From Deltaproteobacteria bacterium (GTDB lineage: Bacteria > Desulfobacterota > Desulfuromonadia > Geobacterales > JAJYBI01): a stretch of 62,249 bases of DNA. Below are positions 38,094 through 46,811 of this stretch, in pieces; position 1 is the stretch's first letter, and the number at the start of each line of letters is the position of its first letter. Position numbers and translations under genes: made by a program. Location: the NCBI GenBank assembly GCA_021779095.1, contig JAJYBI010000004.1, positions 111,784-174,032 of the forward strand. The letters are read 5' to 3'. Below the pieces are notes generated by a model. That model was not told the origin of the DNA. It searched no databases and was given only the letters and a program-made list of their open reading frames with translations.

Positions 38094-40343
38094 ATGGAAG
38101 TGACATTTGGAACTTCAAGTGGTGATTTGCAGATGAAGGTCGGTACCAGCTTACTTGAGGCTGCAATTGGATATGCAAGAAGGGGCTTCACGATCTTCCC
38201 GGTGGTTCCTGGTGGTAAAAAACCTGTATTGTCCTGGGGAGCAGAAGCAACGAAGGATGAAGTGACTATTCGCAGATGGTGGGAACAGAATCCTGGATAC
38301 AATATCGGGATAGTGACCGGTGCTAAATCCGGTGTCGTGGTAATTGACTTCGACACAGAGGATGCTTGGGCAACGGGTCAGAAGATGGGATTACCCACTA
38401 CTCCTCTTGTGAAAACTGGTAAGGGATATCACGTCTACTGCAAGCACCAGGATGGAGTGCGGAATTTCCAAAAGCGTGGAGATCTTCCCGGAATCGATCT
38501 GCGGGGTGAAGGTGGGTACGTTGTTGCTCCTCCTTCTGTGCATGAGACGGGTGAAAGGTACTCGTGGGTTCAGGGACATGGTTTGGATGATATCGAGCTA
38601 GGTGAAATGCCTAGTTGGATATCACCGAAAGCAGCTGATGAGAAGGTTTCATTACAGGTACTGGCTGATGGGGTATCTGAAGGTAGTCGTAATGACTCTC
38701 TTGCCCGGTTGGTGGGTTCTTGGTTACATGAAGGTTGCTCTCGTGATGAGGTCTTGCAAAAGGCTGAGCTGTGGAATCAAAAGAATACACCGCCACTTGA
38801 TGGGGCTGAGGTTCAAAGAATAATAGACAGTATCTATGGGCGGGAACTCAAGAAGCTGCCTGCTAGTGCTGAATGGGGAGAGCCACACTTGTTTTCTGAT
38901 ATAGATGCTGAGACGGTTAAGGCTGATATGCTTCCTGGCTGGTTAGGTGATTATGCATTGGCTGTTAGTCGATTTACTCAGACCCCTGAAGCTTTGGCGG
39001 TAATGGTGGGGTTGTCTGTAGTAGCTACCTGTGCACAGAAACGGTTTGAAGTGTCTCCATATGGAGATGAATACCATGAACCTCTATCTCTTTGGACTGT
39101 AACGGTACTGTCACCCTCGGAAAGAAAGACGCCTGTATTTAGCGCGATGACCAAACCTTTGAGTGATTGGGAAGCATCACAAGCTACTCTACTTGAAACG
39201 CAGATTCGGGAAACAGCAACCAACATATGTATCCTTGAAAAACGGATTGATAAATTGCGTAATGATGCTGCAAAAGCCGAAGAGGCTGATGAGCGAGCAC
39301 GTATAACTCAACAAATTCATGATCTCCAGAATGAAATGCCAGATCCTGTCTACAATCCAAAATTGTGGACTGGGGATGTTACACCCGAACGTCTGCAAGA
39401 CTTGCTGGTAGAGAATGAAGAAAGGATGTCACTCCTCTCTGATGAGGGGGGGATATTCGAGATCATGGCTGGATTGTATTCCGATAACAAGGTGAACATA
39501 GATGTGTTTCTGCAGGCATATTCTGGGAGTTCGGTTCGGGTGGATCGCAAGAGTAGAAGTGTAAGTATGGATAGACCTGCAATTACATTTGGCCTAACCG
39601 TCCAACCGGCAGTGATCAACGATTTCTCGCAAGGTAGTAAAAAGAAGTTTAGAGGAAAGGGAGCACTTGCACGATTCCTGTATTGCTTTCCGGAATCGAT
39701 GCTTGGGAGGAGGGTTATTGGACAGCGTACCGCTATTACTGCTGAAGTAAAGGCACGCTATCATGCTGGAATCAATAAGTTACTTCCAGTTCAGAAGAAC
39801 ACAGATGGGGACGGTAAGGAAATACCTCGGCTATTGGTGTTGACAAAAGATGCTCTTGCGGTTTGGGAAGAGTTCTCGGTAATGGTAGAAGCTGAACTCG
39901 GTGAAGATGGCGAGATGACTACATTCAGCGATTGGGGTGGTAAACTGCCTGGGACAGCTTTGAGGGTTGCAGGATTGATGCACTTGGTTGAAAGAGGACC
40001 TGAAATCAATGAAATTGAGAAGGGAACAATGGAGAAGTCCATCGAGCTGTGTGGAGTTCTTATTGGTCATGCCAGGGTAGCATTTGGGATGATCGGTACG
40101 GATGAGGCTGTAGTAGTGGCTAAAAAGGTATACAAGTGGATTGAAAAAAAAGGATTTGAAGGTTTTGCGAGGAATATATGTCAAAGAGATTTACACGGAA
40201 GTATACCTAAAGCAGAACTTCTTGATAAAGCACTTAGTATTCTTGAAATTAGAAATATAATAAAAGAACATGTGATACAGACGAGCGGACGACCATCAAA
40301 GTGTTACGAAGTGAATCCTGTTTTAAAAACAATGAAAGAATAG
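38094..40343 (+). CDS. Prim-pol primase/DUF3987 helicase-like replication protein
   Basis: A 749-residue fusion. The N-terminal archaeo-eukaryotic-type prim-pol domain (about residues 15-180) shows GFTIFPVVPGGKKP, the catalytic VVVIDFDTED and GKGYHVYC. A DUF3987 region (about 265-680) follows, containing the segments LLSDEGGIFEIMAGL and FRGKGALARFLYC. The C-terminus looks like a winged-helix domain. An ATG at 38016 behind GGGAGGTG is an alternative start. Such proteins drive replication of satellites and integrative elements. Its motifs differ from chromosomal replication proteins, fitting a self-contained replicon. Confidence 0.85.
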   Translation: MEVTFGTSSGDLQMKVGTSLLEAAIGYARRGFTIFPVVPGGKKPVLSWGAEATKDEVTIRRWWEQNPGYNIGIVTGAKSGVVVIDFDTEDAWATGQKMGLPTTPLVKTGKGYHVYCKHQDGVRNFQKRGDLPGIDLRGEGGYVVAPPSVHETGERYSWVQGHGLDDIELGEMPSWISPKAADEKVSLQVLADGVSEGSRNDSLARLVGSWLHEGCSRDEVLQKAELWNQKNTPPLDGAEVQRIIDSIYGRELKKLPASAEWGEPHLFSDIDAETVKADMLPGWLGDYALAVSRFTQTPEALAVMVGLSVVATCAQKRFEVSPYGDEYHEPLSLWTVTVLSPSERKTPVFSAMTKPLSDWEASQATLLETQIRETATNICILEKRIDKLRNDAAKAEEADERARITQQIHDLQNEMPDPVYNPKLWTGDVTPERLQDLLVENEERMSLLSDEGGIFEIMAGLYSDNKVNIDVFLQAYSGSSVRVDRKSRSVSMDRPAITFGLTVQPAVINDFSQGSKKKFRGKGALARFLYCFPESMLGRRVIGQRTAITAEVKARYHAGINKLLPVQKNTDGDGKEIPRLLVLTKDALAVWEEFSVMVEAELGEDGEMTTFSDWGGKLPGTALRVAGLMHLVERGPEINEIEKGTMEKSIELCGVLIGHARVAFGMIGTDEAVVVAKKVYKWIEKKGFEGFARNICQRDLHGSIPKAELLDKALSILEIRNIIKEHVIQTSGRPSKCYEVNPVLKTMKE

Positions 40344-40740
40344 CTTTTTATACTTTTTACACTTTAAATTCTTATAAGCTATAATAAATAAAAAAAGTGG
40401 TAACACATTAATACATATAAAATAGACGCGCGCACTTCACCAAAAAATAAGTGCAAAAAGTGTAATAAGTATTGTGAGCTTACATTTCACTCAGTAAAAA
40501 TGCCAATTATGCATCCAGAATATATAGCAACCATTTTGAGATGTAATTCAAATCTTTATTGCAACCGTCAATAAAATACAAACCTCAGATGAGGTATGTC
40601 TGGAGAAGTTGGGGTATATCTAGAACCGCAAGATGTCCACTGATAAGCCACAAACTCAAACAAATCAGTACGTTACATCCATGGCACACCTGATGCTCAT
40701 ACAAAGACAAGAACATCACATCTCCATTGGAGGCAACATC
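40344..40740. other. AT-rich intergenic region with repeated CTTTTTACACTT motif
   Basis: CTTTTTACACTTT at 40353-40365 recurs in inverted orientation near 40450-40465 (AAGTGCAAAAAGTGTAA). No gene other than the short leader before 40741 is evident. The position after the primase gene and the base composition fit a replication-control or origin region. Confidence 0.35.
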
Positions 40741-40992
40741 ATGAAAAAGGTACTGTCCACAATCGTAGCTTCCCTCGTTGCAGTCTCCTTCGCTGGTATC
40801 GTATATGCCACCGAACCGGTAACTGCATCTACTCCTGCTGGTGCTGCTTCTGCTGGAAACGTAGCAAAGCCGGTTAAGAAGCATCACAAACACCACAAGC
40901 GCGTTAAGCACCATGTCAAGCGCCATGCCAAGCACCACATGAAAAAGAAAGCAATGGAACCTAAAGCACCGGCACCTGCTGCTGCCAACTAA
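40741..40992 (+). CDS. Small exported His/Lys-rich protein
   Basis: An 83-residue protein with a clear Sec signal (MKKVLSTIVASLVAVSFAG, cleavage after VYA). The mature part is dominated by KHHKHHKRVKHHVKRHAKHH and could bind metal, DNA or acid protons. GGAGG lies at the right distance. Its GC content is closer to the host than to the element. It resembles acid-shock-like proteins only in composition. Confidence 0.75.
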   Translation: MKKVLSTIVASLVAVSFAGIVYATEPVTASTPAGAASAGNVAKPVKKHHKHHKRVKHHVKRHAKHHMKKKAMEPKAPAPAAAN

Positions 40993-41015
40993 GCACCTAA
41001 GTACATAGGAACATT

Positions 41016-41047
41016 AAAAGGCTACATCTTCGGATGTGGCCTTTTTT
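41016..41047 (+). terminator. Terminator
   Basis: GCTACATC, TTCG loop, GATGTGGC, followed by a T tract. Confidence 0.85.
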
Positions 41048-41149
41048 GTTGTATGACAATAAACTTTAGAACGGTATAAATATCGGTAGACTCGTCTAAT
41101 CAAAAGTTGTATATAGTTTGTGTTGCAAAATCCCACTAGGGTGGCCTGC

Positions 41150-42439
41150 ATGAAGATCCTACCGATCATAATTGCTCTTCTGCTCCTATCCTCCCTGGCC
41201 CATTCAGAGGTCTACAAGTGGCAGGATGAAAAGGGGGGCATGCACTTCACGGACAATCCCTTATCTGTCCCTGAGAAGTATCGTGAGAAGGTCTACGATC
41301 AGACAAGATCAGAGATCCAATCTCGTGCACCTCAAGTTTCAACCCAGGTCATTACTCAAATACCCCAGAATCCCACCATAGTCTACCCATCCGTTAATCA
41401 GAACATAGTTAATCAGGCGAATATAGAGCGTCAGCAACAGTTTCAAGAGGCCTTGAAGCTGCAACGAGATAGGGCTGCTGAACAGAGTAAACAATCACTT
41501 CAGGCTGCAACACGTTCAGTAATGAGATTCACACTGTTTTGTATTATTGGTGGTTCTCTAGTCACGGTTATCAAGAACAACAAATCTGGTTCAAGACGAT
41601 CAAAGGCAAGTTCACAAACCTGGGGTAAAGGTGGTAATTCACCACCTTATCCTCAGGAGCATTCACGTTTTAAGGTCATTTCCCAAAAGCCGACTATTGA
41701 CCATGAAATCATCGCACCTACAGTTGAAGTCATCAACCAAGTACATAAAACTGAGTCTCGAAATACCATTAGAGAATCGGTCAAAAATGAATCCAAGCCA
41801 ATACATTCATACGATCCTTATATCCCACTGCACGTACATGAAACAACATCAAAACCTCAAATCCCAACGTGGAATGATCCAATATTAAGCATAATCGAGT
41901 GGAAGCGTTTTGAAATCGTCTGTCTGGAATTCTTCAAGATGAAGGGATTCAATGCATTAGAAACCAGAGTCGGAGCTGATGGTGGAGTAGATATCAATCT
42001 TTATTTTGAAGGTCTTGAAACCCCTGCTGCTGTAGTTCAGTGCAAAGCCTGGAACGCCTATAAGGTAGGAGTGAAGCCGATCAGGGAACTGTATGGGGTA
42101 ATGGCAGCTGATCAGGTCGAGGAAGGCTTCTTCGTTACCTCAGGCGAGTTCACAAAAGATGCATTTGAGTTTGCAGAAGGGAAGAAGCTTCATTTGATGA
42201 CTGGTGACAGGCTAGTGGGAAAGATAAGGAAGTTACCACAAGAGCAACAGGATCAATTACTCAAGGTCGCTTTGGAAGGTGACTATTCAACGCCAACATG
42301 CCCACAGTGTGACGTTAAGATGACGGTGCGGGAGGGTAAAGTTGGAAGAAATGCTGGAAAGCAATTCTGGGGGTGCGTAAACTACCCCAAGTGTAGTCAA
42401 AGATTTAATAAAAATGATAGGAAATTATATGGAAAGTAA
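41150..42439 (+). CDS. Membrane-anchored DUF4124 - Mrr nuclease - zinc finger protein
   Basis: A 429-residue multidomain protein. Residues 1-19 are a signal-like helix. Residues 20-50 match DUF4124 (VYKWQDEKGGMHFTDNP). A low-complexity coiled-coil segment leads to a membrane helix at about 126-142. The cytoplasmic part has an Mrr-type restriction endonuclease domain at about 248-360, with Glu260, GADGGVDI and QCKAW as the catalytic set, and a topoisomerase-type C4 zinc finger at 384-415. ATG 41150 is chosen for AGGGTGG upstream. The next gene starts inside its last codons. I infer a membrane sensor linked to a DNA-cutting effector. Confidence 0.85.
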   Translation: MKILPIIIALLLLSSLAHSEVYKWQDEKGGMHFTDNPLSVPEKYREKVYDQTRSEIQSRAPQVSTQVITQIPQNPTIVYPSVNQNIVNQANIERQQQFQEALKLQRDRAAEQSKQSLQAATRSVMRFTLFCIIGGSLVTVIKNNKSGSRRSKASSQTWGKGGNSPPYPQEHSRFKVISQKPTIDHEIIAPTVEVINQVHKTESRNTIRESVKNESKPIHSYDPYIPLHVHETTSKPQIPTWNDPILSIIEWKRFEIVCLEFFKMKGFNALETRVGADGGVDINLYFEGLETPAAVVQCKAWNAYKVGVKPIRELYGVMAADQVEEGFFVTSGEFTKDAFEFAEGKKLHLMTGDRLVGKIRKLPQEQQDQLLKVALEGDYSTPTCPQCDVKMTVREGKVGRNAGKQFWGCVNYPKCSQRFNKNDRKLYGK

Positions 42440-43784
42440 GGAAAACATTAAACCTATAAAGGTATTTATAAGTTATGCACATAAAGATGAAGCATATAAG
42501 AATGAACTAATTACGCACCTGTCGATATTGAAAAGGCAAGGTTATATAACAGAATGGACCGATAGAAAGATTAAGCTTGGTAATGATTGGAAAAAAGAGA
42601 TAAACAACAGTATTAATACATCGGAAATAATATTATTACTTATTAGCCCTGACTTTATTGCATCTGATTATTGCTATGGTATTGAGCTAGAAAAGGCACT
42701 TGAGTTGCATGAAGTCAATAAATCTGTTCTAGTGCCGATTGTTATACGTCCTGTTGATTGGGAAGACGAAACTATATCGAAGTTGCAAGGTCTCCCAAAA
42801 GATGCCTTGCCTGTATCAACATGGAATAATCAGGACGAAGCTTGGATTGATGTAGCAAAAGGGATAAGAAGTGTTGTATTAGACATTAATAAACAAAAAC
42901 AAAGATCTGAAAATAATGTCGGGTTGATTAGTGTCAAAAATCATTTAAAGGAAGAAATAAAAAGGCTAGAAAAAAGGTATGAACAACCTAGTGCCTGTGG
43001 TGGAATAAGCACTGGTTATAAAATATTGGACAATTGTATAGATGGTATCCACGAAACAGATTTTGTTGTTATTGCTGCTCGTCCGTTAATGGGGAGAACA
43101 GACTTCTTAGTAAATTTAATTATTAATATTGGTGTTGAGCAGAATATACCGTTAGCCTTTTTCAGTATGAAATTGCCTACAGATCAAATTACAAGACGAC
43201 TATTGTGCACTAAAGCAAGAATTAATCATACAAAAGTTATAAGATGTAGGTTGGTAGAATCTGACTGGCCCAAATTGACATATTCTGCAGGTGCAGTCAG
43301 TGAATCAAAAATATATATCGACGACAATACGTCACTTAATATTGATGATATTGAAACAAAGATAAGAGCAGCTAAAATTGAAAATGGTATAAAACTTGTA
43401 GTTATAGATAGCTTATATCATATAAGTTACCAGCAGCAGAATAACAATCCAAATTATATATTTGAACTTACCAGGAGGATTAAATTAATAGCAAAGGAAT
43501 TAAAAATACCTATTATTGCTACTGCTCCAGTTGCAAGAGATGTTGATTTTAAAGTGAACAAATGTCCAACAATAAATGATTTAAATGAATGGTACAGTGT
43601 CATGGAAGATGCTGATGTAGTTTCATTCTTGTACTGCAACTCACCATTATATGATGACTATGATGAATATATTATTAAAGATTTAGTACTGGTAAAAAAC
43701 ATATACGGTAATATCGGTGCTATTAGTTATAAATATGAAACAGAATATAACTTATACCTAGAACAACATGATTCAGATGATTAA
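42429..43784 (+). CDS. TIR domain fused to a degenerate DnaB-like RecA domain
   Basis: A 451-residue protein. Residues 10-150 are a TIR domain (KVFISYAHKD, ISPDFIASDYCYGIELEKAL) with a candidate NADase glutamate at 86. Residues 187-446 align with the C-terminal motor of replicative helicase DnaB: ISTGYKILD, AARPLMGRTDF, IYIDD, VVIDSLYH, LIAKELKIPIIATAP, EDADVVSFLY. Key residues are changed: the Walker lysine is Arg223, the DnaB catalytic Glu is Lys248, the Gln sensor is replaced in TAPVAR, and the KQRNG finger is KNIYG. It overlaps the preceding gene by 11 bases. I infer a phage-sensing, NAD-degrading defence protein. Confidence 0.85.
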   Translation: MESKENIKPIKVFISYAHKDEAYKNELITHLSILKRQGYITEWTDRKIKLGNDWKKEINNSINTSEIILLLISPDFIASDYCYGIELEKALELHEVNKSVLVPIVIRPVDWEDETISKLQGLPKDALPVSTWNNQDEAWIDVAKGIRSVVLDINKQKQRSENNVGLISVKNHLKEEIKRLEKRYEQPSACGGISTGYKILDNCIDGIHETDFVVIAARPLMGRTDFLVNLIINIGVEQNIPLAFFSMKLPTDQITRRLLCTKARINHTKVIRCRLVESDWPKLTYSAGAVSESKIYIDDNTSLNIDDIETKIRAAKIENGIKLVVIDSLYHISYQQQNNNPNYIFELTRRIKLIAKELKIPIIATAPVARDVDFKVNKCPTINDLNEWYSVMEDADVVSFLYCNSPLYDDYDEYIIKDLVLVKNIYGNIGAISYKYETEYNLYLEQHDSDD

Positions 43785-43785
43785 T

Positions 43786-44355
43786 ATGCCAACGACATTT
43801 AATATTCGTTCAAGAATAAAAATATCATGCATAATTCTGTTGTGTATGATCTGTACGTCTGTCTTTTCAACAACTCTTCTAGCAGACCAATTCTAGTCTA
43901 CTGGCACCACATCCGTCTATTTCTCACCCAACGGAAATGCAACCAAAGCTGTGGTGAACGAAATCAACTCAGCCAAGAATGAGATCCTGGTGCAAGCCTA
44001 TTCCTTTACCTCCAAGCCTATTGCCAAGGCCCTAGTGGATGCCAGGAAGAGGGGTATCAAGATCGAGGTTGTCCTGGACAAGAGTCAGAGGAGAGAGAAG
44101 TACACCTCAGCTGATTTCGTAGCCCATGCTGGTATTCCTACCTATATTGATGACAAGCATGCTATTGCCCACAACAAGATAATGATAATCGACCGGAGTA
44201 CCCTGATCACTGGTAGCTTCAATTTTACCAAGGCAGCTGAAGAGAAGAATGCGGAGAACCTATTAGTAATCGAGGGTAACAAGCCATTAGTGGATAGATA
44301 CATCAGGAACTTTGAGGAGCATAGGGGACATTCGGAAGGATATCGAGGTAAGTAA
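43786..44355 (+). pseudogene. PLD-family nuclease with an in-frame amber stop
   Basis: From ATG 43786 a signal peptide (ISCIILLCMICTSVFSTTLL, then ADQF) runs into TAG at 43894-43896. The same frame then continues as an intact PLD/Nuc nuclease with the HKD motif HNKIMIID, GSFNFTKAAEEKN and a normal end. Family members are about 180-residue exported nucleases. The single nonsense codon separates the signal from the enzyme; internal GTG codons (43951 or 43954) could give a cytoplasmic form. The gene starts two bases after the TIR gene. Confidence 0.75.
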
Positions 44356-44382
44356 GAAATACAGTGATTGGTGCGGGGTAAC

Positions 44383-45390
44383 ATGATTATCGGGGAATAC
44401 ATAAGAGAAATGATGGTGGAGACTGCTACACTGCTTGGTAGATCTCTTGATGCATATTGGCCTGTTAATATAGGCACTTTAAACGATCTACCTGAGCGAA
44501 ATTTGTCAATGCATTTTGCACACGCTGCCATCAAACGTAGTTTTCATATTTTTGCCGAAATAAATAATCATGAAAAAAACAAAGAAGAAAGACTTGATAT
44601 TTTATGTATAAGTCCTGACAATAAGTATTACTTAGCCTGCGAGTTCAAAACATACGTTTACCATAGTATGGAAAAATCTCACCATAATACTGATAGCAGA
44701 AATGATATATTGAGAGTTAGTAAATTCAATCTAAACAACATGTTACCTGATGACATATTTGGTGGTAGGTTTACACAAAATATTGCTAACTGCAATAAAA
44801 GGATTGGAATTGTAGCCGGTGTATTATGGCGGAATGATAGTGATTCTATAATATTGGATAGTGCTGGCCAAAGAAGGTTTATTGATAATGTCGTAAAACT
44901 TGGTGGGGTCGTAAATGAATCACCAATTCTGGTCAAAAGATATGAACCTGTAAAAAGAACAACAGAAACGAAGCACTGGTTCGGGGCATATTATTTGTAT
45001 TATGCTTTGGTCGGTGATTTAACCGTAAAGGTCGATACATCAGGAAGTATCATTTCCGAACAAAACAAAATGCCTGAAAAGGCATCTATTGTGCCGTCTT
45101 CATTTAATATCGACAAAATTCTAACGGATACTGAGGAAAGTAACTCGGAAAGTAAAACGAATGTATTCATGTCTCCTGGGAATCATTTGTCAAGTACGGG
45201 CAAGGTGATTTTACGAAAATATAAAGATGCATGCTACGGCGAAGGAATAAATGGAACCGTAAGTAAATGTAATACAACTGCGAAAAGTCAGGTTTGGTAC
45301 GCCACGTATGATGTTAATGACTGCCCAATATGGCTCTGCTCTCGTTGTGGTTGTCAATGGAGTAGAAAAGAAAAAAGCAATATAAATTGA
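44383..45390 (+). CDS. Hypothetical protein with a PD-(D/E)XK-like motif and zinc-binding tail
   Basis: A 335-residue AT-rich gene. The segment ERLDILCISPDNKYYLACEF, followed by KTY, gives an Asp, then Glu-x-Lys at the spacing of restriction-type nucleases, preceded by a conserved-looking helix. The C-terminus WLCSRCGCQW could bind zinc with an earlier cysteine pair. GCGGGGTAAC precedes ATG 44383. It sits among defence-like genes. No family was recognised, and the nuclease reading is an inference from one motif. Confidence 0.6.
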   Translation: MIIGEYIREMMVETATLLGRSLDAYWPVNIGTLNDLPERNLSMHFAHAAIKRSFHIFAEINNHEKNKEERLDILCISPDNKYYLACEFKTYVYHSMEKSHHNTDSRNDILRVSKFNLNNMLPDDIFGGRFTQNIANCNKRIGIVAGVLWRNDSDSIILDSAGQRRFIDNVVKLGGVVNESPILVKRYEPVKRTTETKHWFGAYYLYYALVGDLTVKVDTSGSIISEQNKMPEKASIVPSSFNIDKILTDTEESNSESKTNVFMSPGNHLSSTGKVILRKYKDACYGEGINGTVSKCNTTAKSQVWYATYDVNDCPIWLCSRCGCQWSRKEKSNIN

Positions 45391-45406
45391 TACGCTGGAG
45401 AATGGT

Positions 45407-45565
45407 ATGGCAGAGATGCTTGGACAAGAAGAAACCGTAACGCTTGAAAGTGTTGTGATCAGTCACGCCTTCGAAATGATGGCGTTGATGACCGTCCTGG
45501 AGAAGAAGGGCATAATAACCAAGGCTGAGATCCTAGACGAGATTCAGAAGATGAGGAAGGCGTGA
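45407..45565 (+). CDS. Small helical protein, 52 residues
   Basis: The sequence runs from MAEMLGQEETVTLESVV to KAEILDEIQKMRKA, mostly helical. GGAG lies at the right distance. The next gene begins four bases after its stop, so the two are probably cotranscribed. Similar short proteins with a KKGIITKAEIL tail occur in proteobacteria; function unknown. Confidence 0.6.
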   Translation: MAEMLGQEETVTLESVVISHAFEMMALMTVLEKKGIITKAEILDEIQKMRKA

Positions 45566-45569
45566 ATAT

Positions 45570-45932
45570 ATGGCGAATGCTGAAGAATTGATCTTAGTGG
45601 CAGAAGATTGCTTTGTTTCCAAGTCATCAGCACCACCACTAGGTAAGAGGAAAACTATAGCCAGAATCGGATATGAAATCCTCCATGAACAACCTTACGT
45701 TTTCACTGAGCAGGAATTCTTTCACGAGCTACATGTGGTCCGTAGGGGTAGGACGGATCTGAAGCTAGAATCATATAATATCAAGCGTGCTGCACTGGTT
45801 AAGGAGTTTGGCTGGGGAATCCATCGTGACAAATTAGGGAAGTTGGGCTTAGTTGCTATGGAGTCAGATGAGTACAGGCGTTTGCAAGCTACCATAAGGG
45901 TTGTGAATGCGTATAGGACCAATAGGAAATAA
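45570..45932 (+). CDS. DUF6157-like protein
   Basis: A 120-residue protein. The pattern VAEDCFV near residue 10, then YEILHEQPYVFTEQEF and FGWGIHRDKLGKLGLVAMES, agrees with what I recall of DUF6157. It begins MANAEEL behind GAGGAAGG. Function unknown. Confidence 0.65.
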   Translation: MANAEELILVAEDCFVSKSSAPPLGKRKTIARIGYEILHEQPYVFTEQEFFHELHVVRRGRTDLKLESYNIKRAALVKEFGWGIHRDKLGKLGLVAMESDEYRRLQATIRVVNAYRTNRK

Positions 45933-45954
45933 TTTCGAATAAGGAAGGGCTGAC

Positions 45955-46380
45955 ATGTCCAAACTAATGGAACTAACCGCAGAAATCGTACAATCACATG
46001 CTTCCTCAACCCCGATGACAACAGACCAGCTCATGGAAGAGCTTCACAAGGTACATGCTTTTCTCCTGTCCCTTGCGGGCGGTGTACCTGTTGCCCCTAC
46101 CGAAGTACTCAAGCCTGTCTTAACCGTCAGGCAGGCATTCAAGAAGAATGAAGTCATATGTATGGTATGTGGTATGGGAGGGTTCAAGACCCTTACTCGT
46201 CATATCAAGCAGGCTCACGACCTCAAGCCTGGGCAGTATAGGAAGCAGTTCGGTATCCCGAGTTCCCAGAGTCTTGCTGCAAAGAGCTATTCTGAATCCA
46301 GAAGGCAGATGGCAATTGATAGAGGCTTAACAGATGTCCTCGCTAAGGCAAGAGAAGCTAGAAAGAATAGTAATAACTAA
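45955..46380 (+). CDS. MucR/Ros-family zinc-finger transcriptional regulator
   Basis: A 141-residue regulator of the Ros/MucR type. It carries a C2H2-like zinc finger, CMVCGMGGFKTLTRHIKQAH, followed by KPGQYRKQFGIPSSQSL. The family binds AT-rich DNA, so it may silence element genes. It is well separated from the next gene. Confidence 0.9.
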   Translation: MSKLMELTAEIVQSHASSTPMTTDQLMEELHKVHAFLLSLAGGVPVAPTEVLKPVLTVRQAFKKNEVICMVCGMGGFKTLTRHIKQAHDLKPGQYRKQFGIPSSQSLAAKSYSESRRQMAIDRGLTDVLAKAREARKNSNN

Positions 46381-46442
46381 TTGAATTCCATGCTGTCGTC
46401 AAAACTGTACTAATAAAATATTATTCAACAAAAGGAACGTTT

Positions 46443-46799
46443 ATGAAATCAAACCATAAAGAAAAATATCTTAATACTGTTAAAACTATCGTTAATTCAA
46501 AATTGCTCGATCAGTATCTTATAGGACTGACATGTTGGGATGCGACAAAAAAGGGTGATTCATATGATAAAATAGGTTTTGAGCATTTTGTTACTATAGC
46601 ATCACCGTTAACTGCCGCAGAAGCATTAGAACTTGAAGAATACTTGTTTAAAATGTGTACAAAAAATGGCAAAAATACGTTGCTTTATAAAAAGTATCAT
46701 GATCAAAAACGTGATGGTCATTACCATCCGAGTCTTGGTGGTAAAACTCATCCAGATGACGCGAATATGTTGGTATATATGACGTGGTGGAATAAATAA
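46443..46799 (+). CDS. Hypothetical protein, possible GIY-YIG relative
   Basis: A 118-residue AT-rich gene. YLIGLTCWDATKK and a later acidic helix (TAAEALELEEYLF) resemble the YIG strand and catalytic Glu helix of GIY-YIG proteins, but the first GIY strand is not clear. AAAGGAACG lies upstream. The assignment is tentative. Confidence 0.5.
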   Translation: MKSNHKEKYLNTVKTIVNSKLLDQYLIGLTCWDATKKGDSYDKIGFEHFVTIASPLTAAEALELEEYLFKMCTKNGKNTLLYKKYHDQKRDGHYHPSLGGKTHPDDANMLVYMTWWNK

Positions 46800-46811
46800 T
46801 TTTCGTAATCT

